Shown here one piece after another: positions 1 to 13,600 of a stretch of DNA of 64,000 bases. The DNA is from Sepioteuthis lessoniana (lineage: Eukaryota > Mollusca > Cephalopoda > Myopsida > Loliginidae): assembly GCA_963585895.1 (NCBI GenBank), contig OY757921.1:80641127-80705126 (forward strand). Direction: 5' to 3'. The stretch's first letter is position 1. Each line of letters starts with the position of its first letter. The position numbers were made by a program, and so were the translations under genes. The notes under the pieces are model-generated. The model was not told where the DNA came from and did no database searches. It saw only the letters and a list, made by a program, of their open reading frames with translations.

Positions 1-520
1 GGCATTTCTATATCTGAAAAAAAAACAAACTTAAACATGGAATTTTGAGTTGTTTCTAGACATGATGTTAAAATTTGAGATTATTTGAATGAGAATTGGT
101 CAAGTTATTAGATTATGAAATGATATCAATCTTTCTGAAACAACCTGTATATTAGCAAAATTTTCACTTTAAAGATTTTCATTTTGCTGTAGAAATGATC
201 TGGATCAGAGCTTTCTAAACACTGTCTCTGATTATTTTATCTATAAACTAAATTTTTTTCTTTGAATTATTTCTTTTTATACACGTTTTTAAAATTATAT
301 ATGTATTTGTTTTGACAAATACAAAGAGTTGCTCCATTAATGTGCTTTCCTTTAGAAGTTCCCTGTCATGGCCACATTAGCCAAAAAATTATGATACAAC
401 TAGGCTTGGCTTCAAATCAAAAGAAAATGAACAATGTAAAGAACACACTGTGGAAAAAGCTTCCTCCTGGCTTTAAACAAGATGATAAGACATGAAGAAT
501 ATTTTAATTTTTTAATAAAA
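1..520. other. AT-rich flank, nothing recognised
   Basis: No open frame, repeat head or tail, or terminal repeat could be recognised. It lies 3' of the NIDO gene on the minus strand. Confidence 0.5.
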
Positions 521-790
521 AAAGGGGTCGGAACTCCTTCACGCCAACTATGTTGCTCGCACCAACTTTTAGAGTAACATGACTCTGCAACTCACACCAA
601 CTTCTCTTAACTCAATGTCTGCTCTCTGCTCTCAGAATAACATGCCCCTGCCTCGCCAATTTGGTCTTTTTATAGCCTCTTCTCCTCATATGCAAATTAC
701 CGCTACTCGCATATAAGGAGTCCACAAACTCACATTCCTCTTTTTTTCTTTTCCCAATGGTCAAACGCAGACGCAATGTGAGTAATTTAT
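521..790 (-). promoter_or_regulatory. TATA plus octamer segment, possibly LTR-derived
   Basis: This block is less AT-rich than its surroundings. On the minus strand it carries an octamer ATTTGCAT (697-690) and, 15 bases on, a TATA box CTATAAAA (675-667), the spacing of a pol II core promoter. No gene or open frame follows at lower coordinates, so it may be the promoter part of an old LTR or of an unseen gene beyond the window. No terminal TG...CA pair or target duplication could be fixed. Confidence 0.3.
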
Positions 791-825
791 TCTATTACAT
801 TTTAGACATTTTGTTTGTTGTTTAA

Positions 826-1048
826 TGACATATCAACATTCTTGAGTTATTTAATGCCAAATCCATCCTTCTAGAAGGACAGTAGTGGTACGATTTTACC
901 CATAGCTGGGAGGATAAAGGGGTTCATACCTTTCTCAAGGGTATTTGTCTGAAAGTGAACATAATAGCATGACTGGAGTTCGAACTTGCTTACTACAATT
1001 CCGCAGTCCAGCGCTTTAACCATTACACCATGAGGAAACACCCCACAT
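826..1048 (-). repeat. SINE-B, near full length
   Basis: SINE-B read on its sense strand: a tRNA-like head with A box (TGGTGTAATGGTTAAAGCG) and B box (AGTTCGAACTC), a central part with CCCTTGGGAAAGGTATGAA-type sequence and CTATGGGTTAAATAGTA, an AGAAGGATGG block, and a 3' tail TTTGGCATTAAATAACnC...GTTGATATGcCA. This copy has head and tail, with a slightly worn tail. It lies just beyond the likely poly(A) site of the NIDO gene. Confidence 0.75.
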
Positions 1049-1249
1049 AGAGAATAGTTGAAATACAGGAAAATGAAGGCAACAATCTCCAATTAGTGGC
1101 AATAGTTTGACCTTGTAATAACAAGGGAGGCAACCACAGAAGATAGGTAAAGGTATACACAGTGAAACAATCTCAAATATGTTAGTCAAATACACATTAT
1201 CATTCCATAAAAGAACAGCTGATTGTGTTAGCACTGAAAGGGGTTTGGC

Positions 1250-1255
1250 TTTATT
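1250..1255 (-). terminator. Candidate poly(A) signal of the NIDO gene
   Basis: AATAAA on the minus strand, about 203 bases after the stop codon at 1458. It is the first canonical hexamer downstream of the stop. The motif is common in AT-rich DNA, so this is only the best candidate. Confidence 0.4.
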
Positions 1256-1457
1256 AACAACTTAAGCAATGTGTCAGAGACAAATGTTATTCTAAAAATG
1301 TTTAGAATGTTCTAGGGTTGATTCTTAGCAGGAATGAGTATTACAGGTTTTTGTATTGATAAAAATTGAATTTCAATTCCTTTTTAGGTATATTGAGAAA
1401 AGGAGAGAAAAATAGCTGTAAAAACTGATAAAATTTGATTTTTTTAAAACTCCTGTT

Positions 1458-1659
1458 TTAGTTATGTTTCTTTATGATTATTATCTTTCGGGGTGGATTT
1501 TCTTGAGATAAACATTGGGGGTCCACCCCTGCCTGGGAAGTGTACATGATAGGAATTGTTTCCTTTGGCAAAATAAATAGGTCTTCATTTGATTCAGGGT
1601 CAACAGAGGGTTTTCGTTTTTCAGTGTCTGGGGTTTTCAAGTCAAGATCCTCATAGTCA
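1458..1659 (-). CDS. NIDO gene, coding exon 6 (cytoplasmic tail, stop)
   Basis: The acceptor is a long T-rich tract ending CATGCAG, and the exon enters in phase 2 to complete an Asn codon. It encodes 66 residues and stops at TAA 1460-1458. The tail begins [17 protein letters not shown], has an acidic middle and ends basic and hydrophobic ([12 protein letters not shown]). The DYEDL start could be an endocytic or kinase site (inference). No further domain is seen. Confidence 0.85.
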
Positions 1660-1819
1660 CTGCATGAAAGAAAAAAAAGAGAAAAAAAAAAGAAAAAGTT
1701 ATAAAAAAATGGATGCCTTATAGTTTATATATATATATTTTACTGAGAGTGTAGGAAGAATAGAACATTTTAATGACATCACAGAAAATTAAACAAAAAA
1801 AAAACCAACAAAAACAGCT

Positions 1820-1857
<38 letters not shown>

Positions 1858-4800
1858 CCTATTTATTTTACATATATATTTATATATATATATATATTAT
1901 AGGATTGTGTTGCTGAAAAGTTCTTAGTCCAACCAAGAAAATACTTTTTTTTAACATTTAAAGAAATTTTTGAGAAAACTCATTCTTCATTGAATTATTT
2001 TTTTATATTCATAATGAATTTTGTTGACTTGGACCAATAAAGCTTAATGTGTCGCTAATGTAAACAACTGGGAAGCATAAATGCAGTTATTAACTTTAGC
2101 TAAGTCTGGCACAAGGACTATATGTGAAGAAATAAAGTAGGAAGACCATATTGCACCATTCTTCCAAGTTTGAAAGTTTTGTCCAAGAAAATCAGTATTT
2201 CAAATATTTCAGAGTATAGAGTTTGATTACCATGATCAAGACAGTGGCATGACAAAAACCTGCACTTCAATACTTTCAGACTATAGAGATCAGGACAGAC
2301 TGACAGACAAAGGAATCAGTTTGAGAGTCAAAATCCCAAAGGAGCAAATGTTAGTTGTTTTTATGGCATGTCCACCCATGTTGGGTTATTGATTTTTTAA
2401 AGTAATTAATAATTATCATATTTACCAACCCCTCCGCTTGGGCAGGATATGACATCAAATTTTAAGTGGAGGTTTGAATTTAGAGTTTTCCTTCTCCTAG
2501 ACTAGTTGCCTCACCAAGGCTGAAGAACCCAGTCTGCCCTGGAGGGAGAATAATTGGATTCATACCTTTCCCAAGGGTATTAGTGCTATGTGAAATGCTA
2601 TCAGTCTCGTGCAGGATTTGAACTCGTGTCGCCATGTCCATTTCCTACGACGATAACCATTACACCATGGTAATTAATAATTATAATCCTTTGTAAATAA
2701 ATATAGTTTCAAGTAACTATTCTTAATACTTAAAACTTGCATACATTTATGTGGTTTCAAGTATTTCTATCTAATACTAATAATTTTCAGCAAAGTTGAC
2801 TGTCACCGTAGAATACATTGACTGCGTCTCTGTAGAAGAGTAAGACATCAGCAACAATTGTTCTGAATATGACAATAAACTGTGTCTGATGTCGAGGCTC
2901 CAGTCCTGAAGCTTCGGGGAATGTGGAGTTCTCCTTCATTGCAATTACTCCCAGGTCTACTCTGACCCAGATTGGTAGTACTTGTTAGGGTCTCATTTAT
3001 GGTTCAAATAAAAATAATCATTTTCTATACTTGAAACTATTTAACTGTGTGCAAACGGATGAACATAGCTGAATAGAATTATTCGTGTTAAATATCAATA
3101 CTTGAAACCATTTAACTGTGTGCAAATAAAACTATTAGCATTAGATATTTAAATGATTTCAATTGTTGCAGTGTTCAAAAATAATGTTATTAATAAACTA
3201 TTCATTTACAAATCATATATTAAAAATCTATATGTATCAACTGGAATTGGCATTAGATAACCCTCTAGAGTTGATATGCCATAAAACACAACCAATGTAA
3301 TGATTTTCAAACAGATATATTTGGTTTGGTTTGGTTTGGTTTGGTTGTGTCGTATGGCATATCAAGCCTTGTAAGTTATTTAATGTCAAATCCTGTGTAT
3401 TCATATTTATTAGATATATATGATTTGGTTTGGTTGGGTTTATGGCATATCAACCATTGTGGGTTATCTAATGCCAAATCCTATTTATACATATACATAT
3501 TAAACATATGATTTGTAAACACTTTTACTGATAACATTTTTAAACGGGTCCAAGCACATTTTTTTGCACTCAGTAAAATGGCTTCAAGTACTGTTATACA
3601 ACGGCAACAATTCAACATCAGTCATTTGCTTGCACATATTCAAAATGGATATACATATGATTTGTAAATGTATAGTTTGTTGGTAATTTCATTTTTAAAT
3701 GAGTTAGAACTAATTTATTTGGACTCTAGTATTGCTATTATTTTTACATAGTTAAATGGTTTTAATTATTACTATCTAACACTAATAATCTATTCAATAT
3801 TAATCATTTGTTTGCACACAGTGAAGTGGTTACAAGTATTTTTATCTAAAACTAATTATTCTATTCAACACCATTCATTGCACACAGTAAAATGATTCCA
3901 AGTATTGCTATATATCACTAACAGTTCAATTAAACATCATCCATTTGTTTACACACAGTTAAATGATCAAACAGTTCTATTTCTAATAATTTAATTTAAC
4001 CTATGTCATTTGTTTACATACAGTTCAAGTGTCAAACAGTTCTATTTGACCCATAGATAGGAGGACCCTATCAGATCTCAGGTCCGCTCTGACCCAGCAT
4101 GGTCAGAGTGGAGCTGGGAGCAATGGTAATGAAAGAGTACTCCACATTCCCCAAAGCTCCGTGGCTGGAGCCTAACCATCAGATGCTTTTGTGTCATATT
4201 CAGGTTACTCATTAAGGGGGTTCTTACCCCTCTGCAGAGGTGCAGTCAGTGTATTCTACAGCCGCAGCTGACTGGGTGATGTAAACATAATGTTAAACTT
4301 AATCTTTTGTTTGTGTCTGTCAGGTTAACTAAATCAGATTGTTATTTATTTTTTTGTTTAACTGAATAAAATATTGCTATCATTTCTACACAGTTAAATG
4401 GTCTCAACTATTGCTATCTAGCACTACAATTTACATACAGTTAAACGGTCAAAGAGTTCTATTTCTAATAATTCAATCTCACATAAATCATTTGTTTGCA
4501 TACATTTTAAATGTCAAACAGTTCTATTTGACACATAGATAGAATCCTATCAGGTGCTACCAATCTGTATCATAGCAGACCTGGGAGCGATAGCAATGAA
4601 GAGGTACTCCACATTCTCCAAAGCTCCAGGACTGGAGCCTCACCATCTGATTGTTTCATGTCATATCCAGGACACTTGTTGTTCAAGGGGGAGGGTCTTA
4701 CCCCTCTGCAGAGATGCAGTTGTTATATTGTACTGAACTTAGATCTATTTGGTTTGGTTTCTTTGTTTTAATAGCATATCAACCTTCATGAGTTATCTAA

Positions 4801-7577
4801 AAGCCGTCCTTGTAGAAGAACATTAGTGGTATTATTTAACCCATTGTTGTTGGGGGATAAAGGATTTCATACCTTTTGCAAGGGTATTAATCTTAAGTGA
4901 ATGTTATAGAGCAACTTTAGTTTGAACTCACAACGATGTTTCAGTTCAATACATTAGCCACTTCACCATGAGGATGCCTCCGCAACCAAAACTGTTTGAC
5001 CCATGGACTTGACCCAACAGGTTCTACCACTCTGGGTAAGAGTGGAACTGGGAGTATGTATTTACTTGACTTCAGCTCTTGGTTTTGAATTCAGTCTTCC
5101 TTCTCCTATGCCAGTTGCCTTACCAAACCCAGAGATCCCAGACTGCACTAATGGCAGGAGAACAGATGGATTCGTGCCTTTCCCAAGAGCATTAGTGTGA
5201 AGGGAAATGCAGTCAGCCCCAGCTAGGATTTGAACTTGGGCTGCCTATTCCATTTCTTACAATAACTTTGTCTCCCAAAATGGAGTGGACTTGGGAGTAG
5301 CAGCAATAAAGATGTACTGCTCCATCAGTAGATACAATTTAATGTCATGCCAAGGACACAAAATGGTTGAGGTTGAGGACAGACTGGAAAGTCAGAATGA
5401 ATTGTTTAAAGTTACAGGTTGGTTTGGTTTGTTGGGTTTTATGGCATATCAACCTTTGTAGGTTATTTAATGCCAAATCCATTTTTATGTAAATAATCTG
5501 TTCTATTTAAAACAATTCAGTTTAGCATAAGTACACAGTTTAATTCTCAAAAGCATTTCCATTTCAAACTATCCAAGCACTTATTTGTAACAATTCAGTT
5601 AAGTGTAAAAACAGTTTTAATGTTGAAAAACAGTTCTATTTCAAATAATTAAGTTAAGCATAAGCACACCGTTTAAATATAAGTACGGTTTAATCGTCAA
5701 AAACATTTCTATTTCAAGCTATTCATTTTATTCAAACAATTCTTTTTAGCATAAGTATGCTGTTAGTTCTATTTAACCCATAGATAGGGTCCTATCAGGT
5801 GCTACCACTCCGGGCCAGAGTAGACCTGGGAGCAATGGCAATGAAGGGGTAATCCGCATTCCCCAAAGCTCCAGCACTGATTGTTTAGTGTCATATCTAG
5901 GACACTCGTTAGGGGGGGGTCTTACCCCTCTGCTGAGGTGCAGTCAGTGTATTCTACAGCCCTAGCTGACTGGGCAATTAAAGTTACAAGTGAAAAGTTA
6001 GCTTTTTATCACAGACACATCTCATCAAATGCAAAATTTGACATCACTTCTCTAAAATGTAACATTTTTATTTTCTGAAAAAAAAAAATTTATACATACA
6101 TACAGTATTGGACAAAAAACAGTGAAAACCTGAACCATTTTTCATTATTGCCACTAATTTTAATCAAATTTCAGTGGCTTATACACACATAGGAAATGAT
6201 TATTTTCCTTGATTATTGTTGTTAAAGTTCCTTTAGTTGTAGCAAAAAAGTCATGATTTTCTAAAATGAAAATTCTCAGAAATACTAAAAAAATAGGCAA
6301 TTTATTAGAATTTTCTTTTCCTTGATTTGATATCCTAATTTGTGTTTAGTCCTTTGCTAATGGCTTGTAAGCAGTTGTCTGAGTTTGAAAAAGGTCAAAT
6401 TGTGGCATACCATGATTTGTTATATACCCATAACCATATCAATAACAACTGTACATATACATATGCAAAAACAAAAGCAGACTCAAATACACAAGCGACT
6501 TTGTTGTTCAGGTACGAACGTTTATTAACTTCTTAACTTCTGAGTTCGGTTCTTCGACACGAGGAGAGAGAGACACAATTCTTAAAAGTCTTTCATATCA
6601 TACTATGCTAACAAAACTCAAACACTTGGCACATCTTGTGGCGTTTTAGATCTCCTTTCATCTTCGCAGGTTGGGACCCAAAAAACTTACCCGTACACCT
6701 CAACGGTCGAAACCCCAACTTCTCAACACCATGGTCTTAACTCAACTTCAACTCTTGACATGGCCCAAGTCAACTACCAACTCAACCAGTCCCCATTTGA
6801 CAACCAACTAGACTGGTCCTCAGTAAACTACCAACTCGACTGGCCCACAGTCAAGTCCCAACTGACGTCTTTTTCAAAATCTCCAAATTCCCAGTCCATC
6901 ACTTCCGGGCATGACGTCATTCACACTCCAGTCCCATTTCCTATCTGGGGTTTATTATGACAATTGGGATTGTCATATCCTCTGCGCATGAGTGTAAACT
7001 GCACCTAATGTCTGTGCACCTGAACTAAGAGCCGAATAGTTCAAAGCCCAACCAAACTGAATGATAAAATATAATTAAGAAAAATGATTAATATAAAACA
7101 TCATTCAATAATTGTATAACAGATTGTGGACAGTCACTTCATGATATTGTAAAGAATTACCATCATTCATCAATTGATATTTTCCTCAAAAATTATAAAA
7201 AACTAGAAATTATCATCAGAGAAAAACTACTGCATCTGAAGATACAAAAATAGTAATTGAATTTTAACAACAATAATCAAATAAAAATAATCACTTCCTA
7301 CATGTGTCTAAGGCAGCAAAGTTTGAATAATTGGATGATTTTGTGGGCAAACTAAGAGACACACCTACTTCTGCTTGAGTTTCCATTTGCAGCAGCACCA
7401 GGCTATAAAGAGACCCGTTGTAATTCCTGTTAAAAGGGAGAGCAAACAGACCAAAAGAAGCATCAGTGCCAGACCTGACAGAGAAAAGAAAAATAAAGTT
7501 TTAAATTAGAATTTTAAAATAAATAAGATAATTGTATACATGTTTACACTAATTCTACAATACATATGCACACGCAT

Positions 7578-7619
<42 letters not shown>

Positions 7620-10600
7620 TCTACAATTCATACATACAGTCTCAGTTCACTTTTGGGTAAATACCCTTGGGAAAGGTATGAACCTCCTTATTCTCCTAGC
7701 TATGGGTTAAATAGTACCACTACAGTTCATCTAGAAGGATGACTTTGGCATTAAATAACCCATGAAGGTTGATATCCCATTAAACAAAGAAATCAAACCA
7801 AATCATACATTCACAATGATTCTACAATCTACACACATTCAAACTAGATTATCTAGATCTGCAAAATGTAATATTTATTCAACCTCCCACCAAGTAGGGT
7901 TTGATTCAAGGTCATTTTATTTTGGGGACCCATGCATGAATTGAGACCCATGCGCGGTCGTCACAAAAAATGCATCAGCATTCCCATATTGTGGTGTCTC
8001 AGGCACTAAGTGATGAACTTAGCCCTGCATAGCAGGTATTACCAGGGAATATGGCCCCTGGGGACCAGGTGTTTCAGATTAATGACACCCACTTGACACA
8101 AATACCAGGCTGGTATTTATTTAGGCAGGCATTGAATGGAAATTCTGCAGAATGTACATACTAATACATTCATTTGTATCTATGCAGCTACCTATCTGTT
8201 GATTATTTGTATGTCACAATTTCAGTTATAAATATATTTAATTATGATTATTGATTTGGATTTACTAAGCTATAGTAAAACCTTAGGTTTATTTTGTGTA
8301 TTAGGTCTTTTTGGACCAGTCTCATAAACAAAAAGATATGAAGTGATTTTTGTTCAAAATTATAACCACAGCTAACCACAAGCTAACCACAAGAAAAATG
8401 TCATAGTTTTACATGGCTATGGATTTGAACTTTGACCCACCATCTGTCAATCATAAATTTGTCCACAGTCCAGTTGTAGCATACACAAACTGCATCTTTG
8501 CAGAGTGGTAAGACACTCCCCAAAAATGAGTGTCCTGGATATGACACTAAACTGCATCTGATGTTGAGGTCCCAGTCTTGGAGCATTGGGGAATGAAGAG
8601 TATCTCTTCATTGCAATTACTCCCAGGTCCACTCAGACCTAGAGTGCTAGTACCTGTTATGGTCCCATCTATTAATCAAATAGAAATATTTAATCAAATA
8701 CTTGAAACCATTTAACTGTGTGCAAACAAATGACTGACGTTAAATTGAATTATTAGTATTACATAGCAATACTTTAACTGTCTGCAAACAAATGAACTTC
8801 GGCTTGTTTTAAAATTGTTACTTACAAACTGTTTGTTTACAAATCATATTTGATATATGTGTATAAACTGGATTTGATATCGAATAACCTACAAGGGTTG
8901 ATGTGACATAAAACAAAACCAACCAAACTAAATTTGTCCAGTTAAGTCATACATGAAAAGGTAGAAAGAGAGAAAGTTTACTGCACAGAGAAGGAGATAG
9001 GTGAAGCTAAGTGAAGCTAAACCTCCTCCATATTTACATACTCATTGTACCATTTTATTTTTATTTATTGTGATAATTGCTTTCTTTTTTTTTTTTAATT
9101 TTTATTCATTTTGATAATTCTTCTTTTTTTCCACCTCTGACATATCTAAGATGTCTCTCTCCTTTCTCAAACTTTTTAAAATCATTTACTTTCAGATAAA
9201 AAAAACAGCTGGTACTCAATGTATATTTATAACAAAAAATGTGACACAAATGAAAGAGAGGTAGGCTGGTTTATGAAAAAACAAGTTGATATATAGATTT
9301 TTATAATGTAGGAAGACAATAAATGTCTTCCCTTGGAATTGCAGGTATGTCTTTGGACATGTTTATTGATCACATGAGAATTCCAAGTCCTTTCTCATCT
9401 TCTTTTTGTCCCCGTTCTTTGAAAAGACCTTTCTTTTATCTCTGTTCATTATAAAAGACAAGTTCTCACCACCTTGTGAAGAACACCATTCACCTTACTA
9501 TTGAAATAAAGAAATCACTGAGACAAGTTAACCTTTTTACCATTTTTGAATCCCTTTTTATATGCTGCTTTTCATCTGTTAACACACCTTTGCATATTCT
9601 TGTAATATTTCTTCTATGTATGTATTAAATTTTCAATATGTGTATATGAGCTTATCTTGTCTTTCCTTTCATTTTCTTCAATGTTTGTGTATCATTGGAT
9701 TTTGGTGAATAAAGATGCAACTATATTTCATCCCTAACACCAACTGTTACCAATGACTAGTAACTACTCCAATGATAATATTCACCCCCATTCATACAAA
9801 TTCTACTACATGCACATACAATGTCAGTTACAAGGTGCATACGATAAATTTCCAGATTTTTTTCGTATGGCCACTTTTATTGATAGTACACACATGAAAC
9901 TCTAATCCCCTTCCAAGTAATCTCCTCCGGCTGCAATGCACTTGTTGTACCGCTCCAACAACTTCTGCAAGGCCCCATGGAAGCCTTCTTGTGTGAGCGT
10001 GTCAATGATCTTCATCACAGCCTCTTTCATCTCCTCAATTGTCTCATAATGACAGCCTCTGAGCTTAGGGAATAACTAAAAGTCACAGGGAGCAAGGTCT
10101 GGACTATAGGGAGGGTGACAAACTGTCTTGATGCCCATCTTGATCAAATAGTCTGTGACAAGGATGGAGTTGTGGACTGGTGCATTATCCTGGTGGAAAT
10201 GCCACTGACCCAATTTCAAGAGTGCTGGCCTCTACCGATGGAATCTCTTCCTGAACTCCCTTAAAACCTCAACATAGTAACCCTAACTGTAACCCTAACC
10301 CTTTGGCCAATCAACTCTGGTGTATTGACTTACTTACTCCTCCCACACCTCTCATCATCCCTTACAGACTCCCTGCCTTCCTTGAATCTCTTATGCCACT
10401 CAAAAACTGGTGCTCAATTCATGCAAGATGGCTGAAAAGCAGTCTGAAGCATTCCATACATTTCTGTGGCTTTTTTTCCAAGTTTAAAACAGAATATTAT
10501 TGCATATCGTTCTTCTAAAGTGTCAGATTGCATTTTTGAAATTCACCATCTGTGACAATCAGGCTTTAGTAGGGTGTATTCCAATTGCTGCTGTAGCTGT

Positions 10601-13600
10601 TCATTTGAACCTGAAATCATAAAAATTGGTCAGTCATCTCATAAGATGTATAGCAATAACATAGTGATTTTTCAAGAGTCTATGACAATTTTAAATGCCC
10701 ATACGAAAATAGTCTGGAAACTTATCGTATGTACCTCATATTTTCCATTTTCTCTTATTAAGCTTTCCCATCTCTACCCAATTTGGGATTTCAATTTTTC
10801 TTTTCAAATTTTTTACATTCAGATTTGTGAATATTTGTCACCAACTTTAACCCTAACTACACGAGGACTGAGTAAACTTGGCTTCGTGCATGCACAGTTA
10901 AGACACAGGAACAGCGTTAATCTATTTTTGATAGTGAAGTACTTTCTAGAACCCTCCATTTTTCATATTACATTTTTACTGGCATCTAAAAAGAGGTTGT
11001 GATGTTGTATAGCAGAGAAAGACTGATGTATAAAAATATACTCGACTTCTTTACTTTTCCTTTTATTACCCCCAAAATGTACAGATGGGTAGAGTTCAGG
11101 AGGGTTGAAGAGAGCTGAGCTGCACATACAGAGGCCAAGGTACAAATCTTCATTGTACCACTTTTTTTCTTCCTTCTCCATCAGGTCAAAATTTTCCTGG
11201 TTATATAACCTCATACACCTACACAAATTCTTGTGGTTACACCTCCTCCAGCCTGCTGCCAACACAATGAATTGGGACACGCTTCCTTCTAGTATGCCAC
11301 CCATGCAATTTCTGTGGCAAATCTGCCGAGAACACCTACATCCTGTTTACTTTAGGTACCAGGTGCATTTCCAGTTATTTATATCAACTAGGGTCCAACT
11401 TTTACTGCTGTATCAACATATGTCAAAGAGGTCTTCAAGTCAATATCCAATAGTGAGAACTAATTTTCAAATGATTAGCATACGACATCATCAGTTTGTG
11501 GGATATATTTCAAAATTTACAATGACGATGAAAGTTCTATTTCAACAACAAAGCAAGATGGTGGAAAGTGATCTCTTTGATCTTCCCTTCCATAATTCTG
11601 ATTCTGATGACAAATTTGAGGGGTTTGTGTGAGAAAACATCATTCCAGTATGATGATAGCTTTAGTGCAATTCCATGAAAATGTTAGATTATATGTGAAC
11701 CAAGATATATTTGAATACAATAAATAATGAATATGGATAAAAAAAAATCATAATTTAGTTATTATTTATGCATGAAACATGAGGTTGTCAGTTTCAGATA
11801 ATTCTAACAAATTAATTCAATATCTGCATGTTATTGTACAAAAATTTGATGAGAGCAGTAAGGTTTAAACATGAAAGTAGAATTTAAAAACAGACACAGA
11901 TACATTGTATATTTGACCAAACTCACAGCTGAGTGAAAACAGGTATCACTGGTGGTACCTAGTAGCTTCCCAAGTTTATCTAAATTACCAGAAACTTACA
12001 AGATCCAAAGTCAATAAAAAAATTTACCTTTCTCAACACAGACTTCCTGAGATAAATCAATCCGGAATATCCATAGGCCAGGGACATTAACATTGGAATC
12101 ATATTGGAGTTTCAGAATGTCTTTTGATGTAGATCCGGGCAGCATAGAATAGCTAATACCATCACCGCCATTGTAACCAGCCTATTTAAAAACAAAAAAC
12201 AAAAGAAAAAACAGACACTGAAAAAAACTGAACCATCTTTTTATTATTGCCACAAAGTTTAATCGAATTTCATTGGGTTAGACCGTGGCCTTTGCAATGG
12301 TAATATATATCGCGGAGGCCACGGTTAGACACACTTAAGTAAAGTTGATGTCCATTGTCAAGGGCAATCTGAAGGCTCCCTTTACCCAGAGGTGTTGGGG
12401 AGGGTGCTACTACTTTCCCTGGATTGCTCAACTTTACCCTTATAAGGCTGAGTGTTAAGCAAGGTGATATCAAATACCATTTTTTTGAGTCTTTGGTATG
12501 ATTCAATCTGGGATTGAACCCTGATTTCTCACACCATAGGAAAGCACTCTACCCACTTAGCCAATGACAGTGATTATTTTCCTTAAAGTTCTCTCAATTG
12601 TAGTGAAAAGTCAATTTTTTAAAAGGAAAACTCAGAAATACCAAAAAATAGGAAAATTTTCCTTGATTTGATATCCGAATTTATGATTAGTGCTTTGCTA
12701 ATGGCTTGTAAGCAGTTGTCTGAATTCGTAAAAAGGTCAAAATGTAGCACACAATGACTTTGGAGAGTCCTTTTACAATATTGCAAAGAAATTGAATTGC
12801 CCTCATTTATCAACTGATGTTTTCCTCAAAAATCATAAGAAAACTAGAAATTATAAAAAAGAAGGTTGTAACCACAAAAGAAAAACCACTGCATCTGAAG
12901 ATATAAAAATTATTAGAGTAATAAAGCAGCAGTAGTGCACTGCAACATCACAACAACTAAAAGATAAGTTGAAAATAATCAAAATTTTTTGTCCATATTT
13001 ACCAACCCCTCCACTCGGGTAGGATATGACACAAGGTCAATTTTTAAGCAGAGTTGAACAGGTTTGAATTCAGAGTTTTCCTTCTCCTAGACTAGTTGCC
13101 TCACCAAGGCTGAAGAACCTAGTCTGCCCTACTATTTACCCATAGTTGGAGGGAGAATTACATTTGGTATAACATTTGTTTGTTAAATGGTTAAACAGTT
13201 CTATTTGACCCATAGATCGGACCCTAACAATCATGAAGGAGTACTCTTTATTTAAAACATGGTAAAATACAGAAGTAGAGTACAATGTTTTGAAGTACAA
13301 GGCTTCATAAGACATGAAGTGGGTACTCCCCATTCCCCAAAGCTCAAGAACTGGAGTCTCAGCATTAGAGGCAGTTTAGCATCATAACAGGACATTCACT
13401 GACAGTGGGGTTTTACTCCTCTGCAGAAATACAGCCGCAGCCAACGTTCTGAAAATCTAACTGATTAGTCAACTTAGTTTTTGGAATCTGTCTTGACAGT
13501 AAATTTCCAGTTCAAGGAAAAATATTCAAGAAATATTTAACATAATTAGAAATGCCATTAATTATTTTGAAAGTTTCAATTAGATCACATTTCATTCTAA

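Larger units (their letters stand above)
12205..12996 (+). mobile_element. Tc1-like transposon remnant, copy 2, with nested inserts
   Basis: It is homologous to 6103-7285: AACTGAACCATC...ATTATTGCCAC near the left, GCTTTGCTAATGGCTTGTAAGC in the middle and CTGCATCTGAAGATA to the right. It ends AAAATTTTTTGTCCATA, the inverse of the family terminal repeat TGGACAAAAAA. A 39 bp insertion (12284-12322) and a SINE-C interrupt it. Only about 270 bases separate the helix-turn-helix part from the right end, so most of the transposase is deleted. Confidence 0.65.

Noticed and set aside
10280-10310. Telomere-like TAACCCTAACC sequence
   Set aside because: It is the deleted mariner's own coding region; the same stretch appears at 32340 and 53170 at the homologous place.
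10963-11304. Cys-rich minus frame as a piggyBac C-terminus
   Set aside because: Cysteine spacing does not fit clearly, no TTAA-flanked terminal repeats were found, and the acidic N-terminus-like part lies on the other strand.
11105-11632. 175-codon plus-strand frame as a host gene
   Set aside because: The opposite strand is equally open, part of it is repeated at 62 kb, and no domain is recognisable. Kept only as an unidentified segment.
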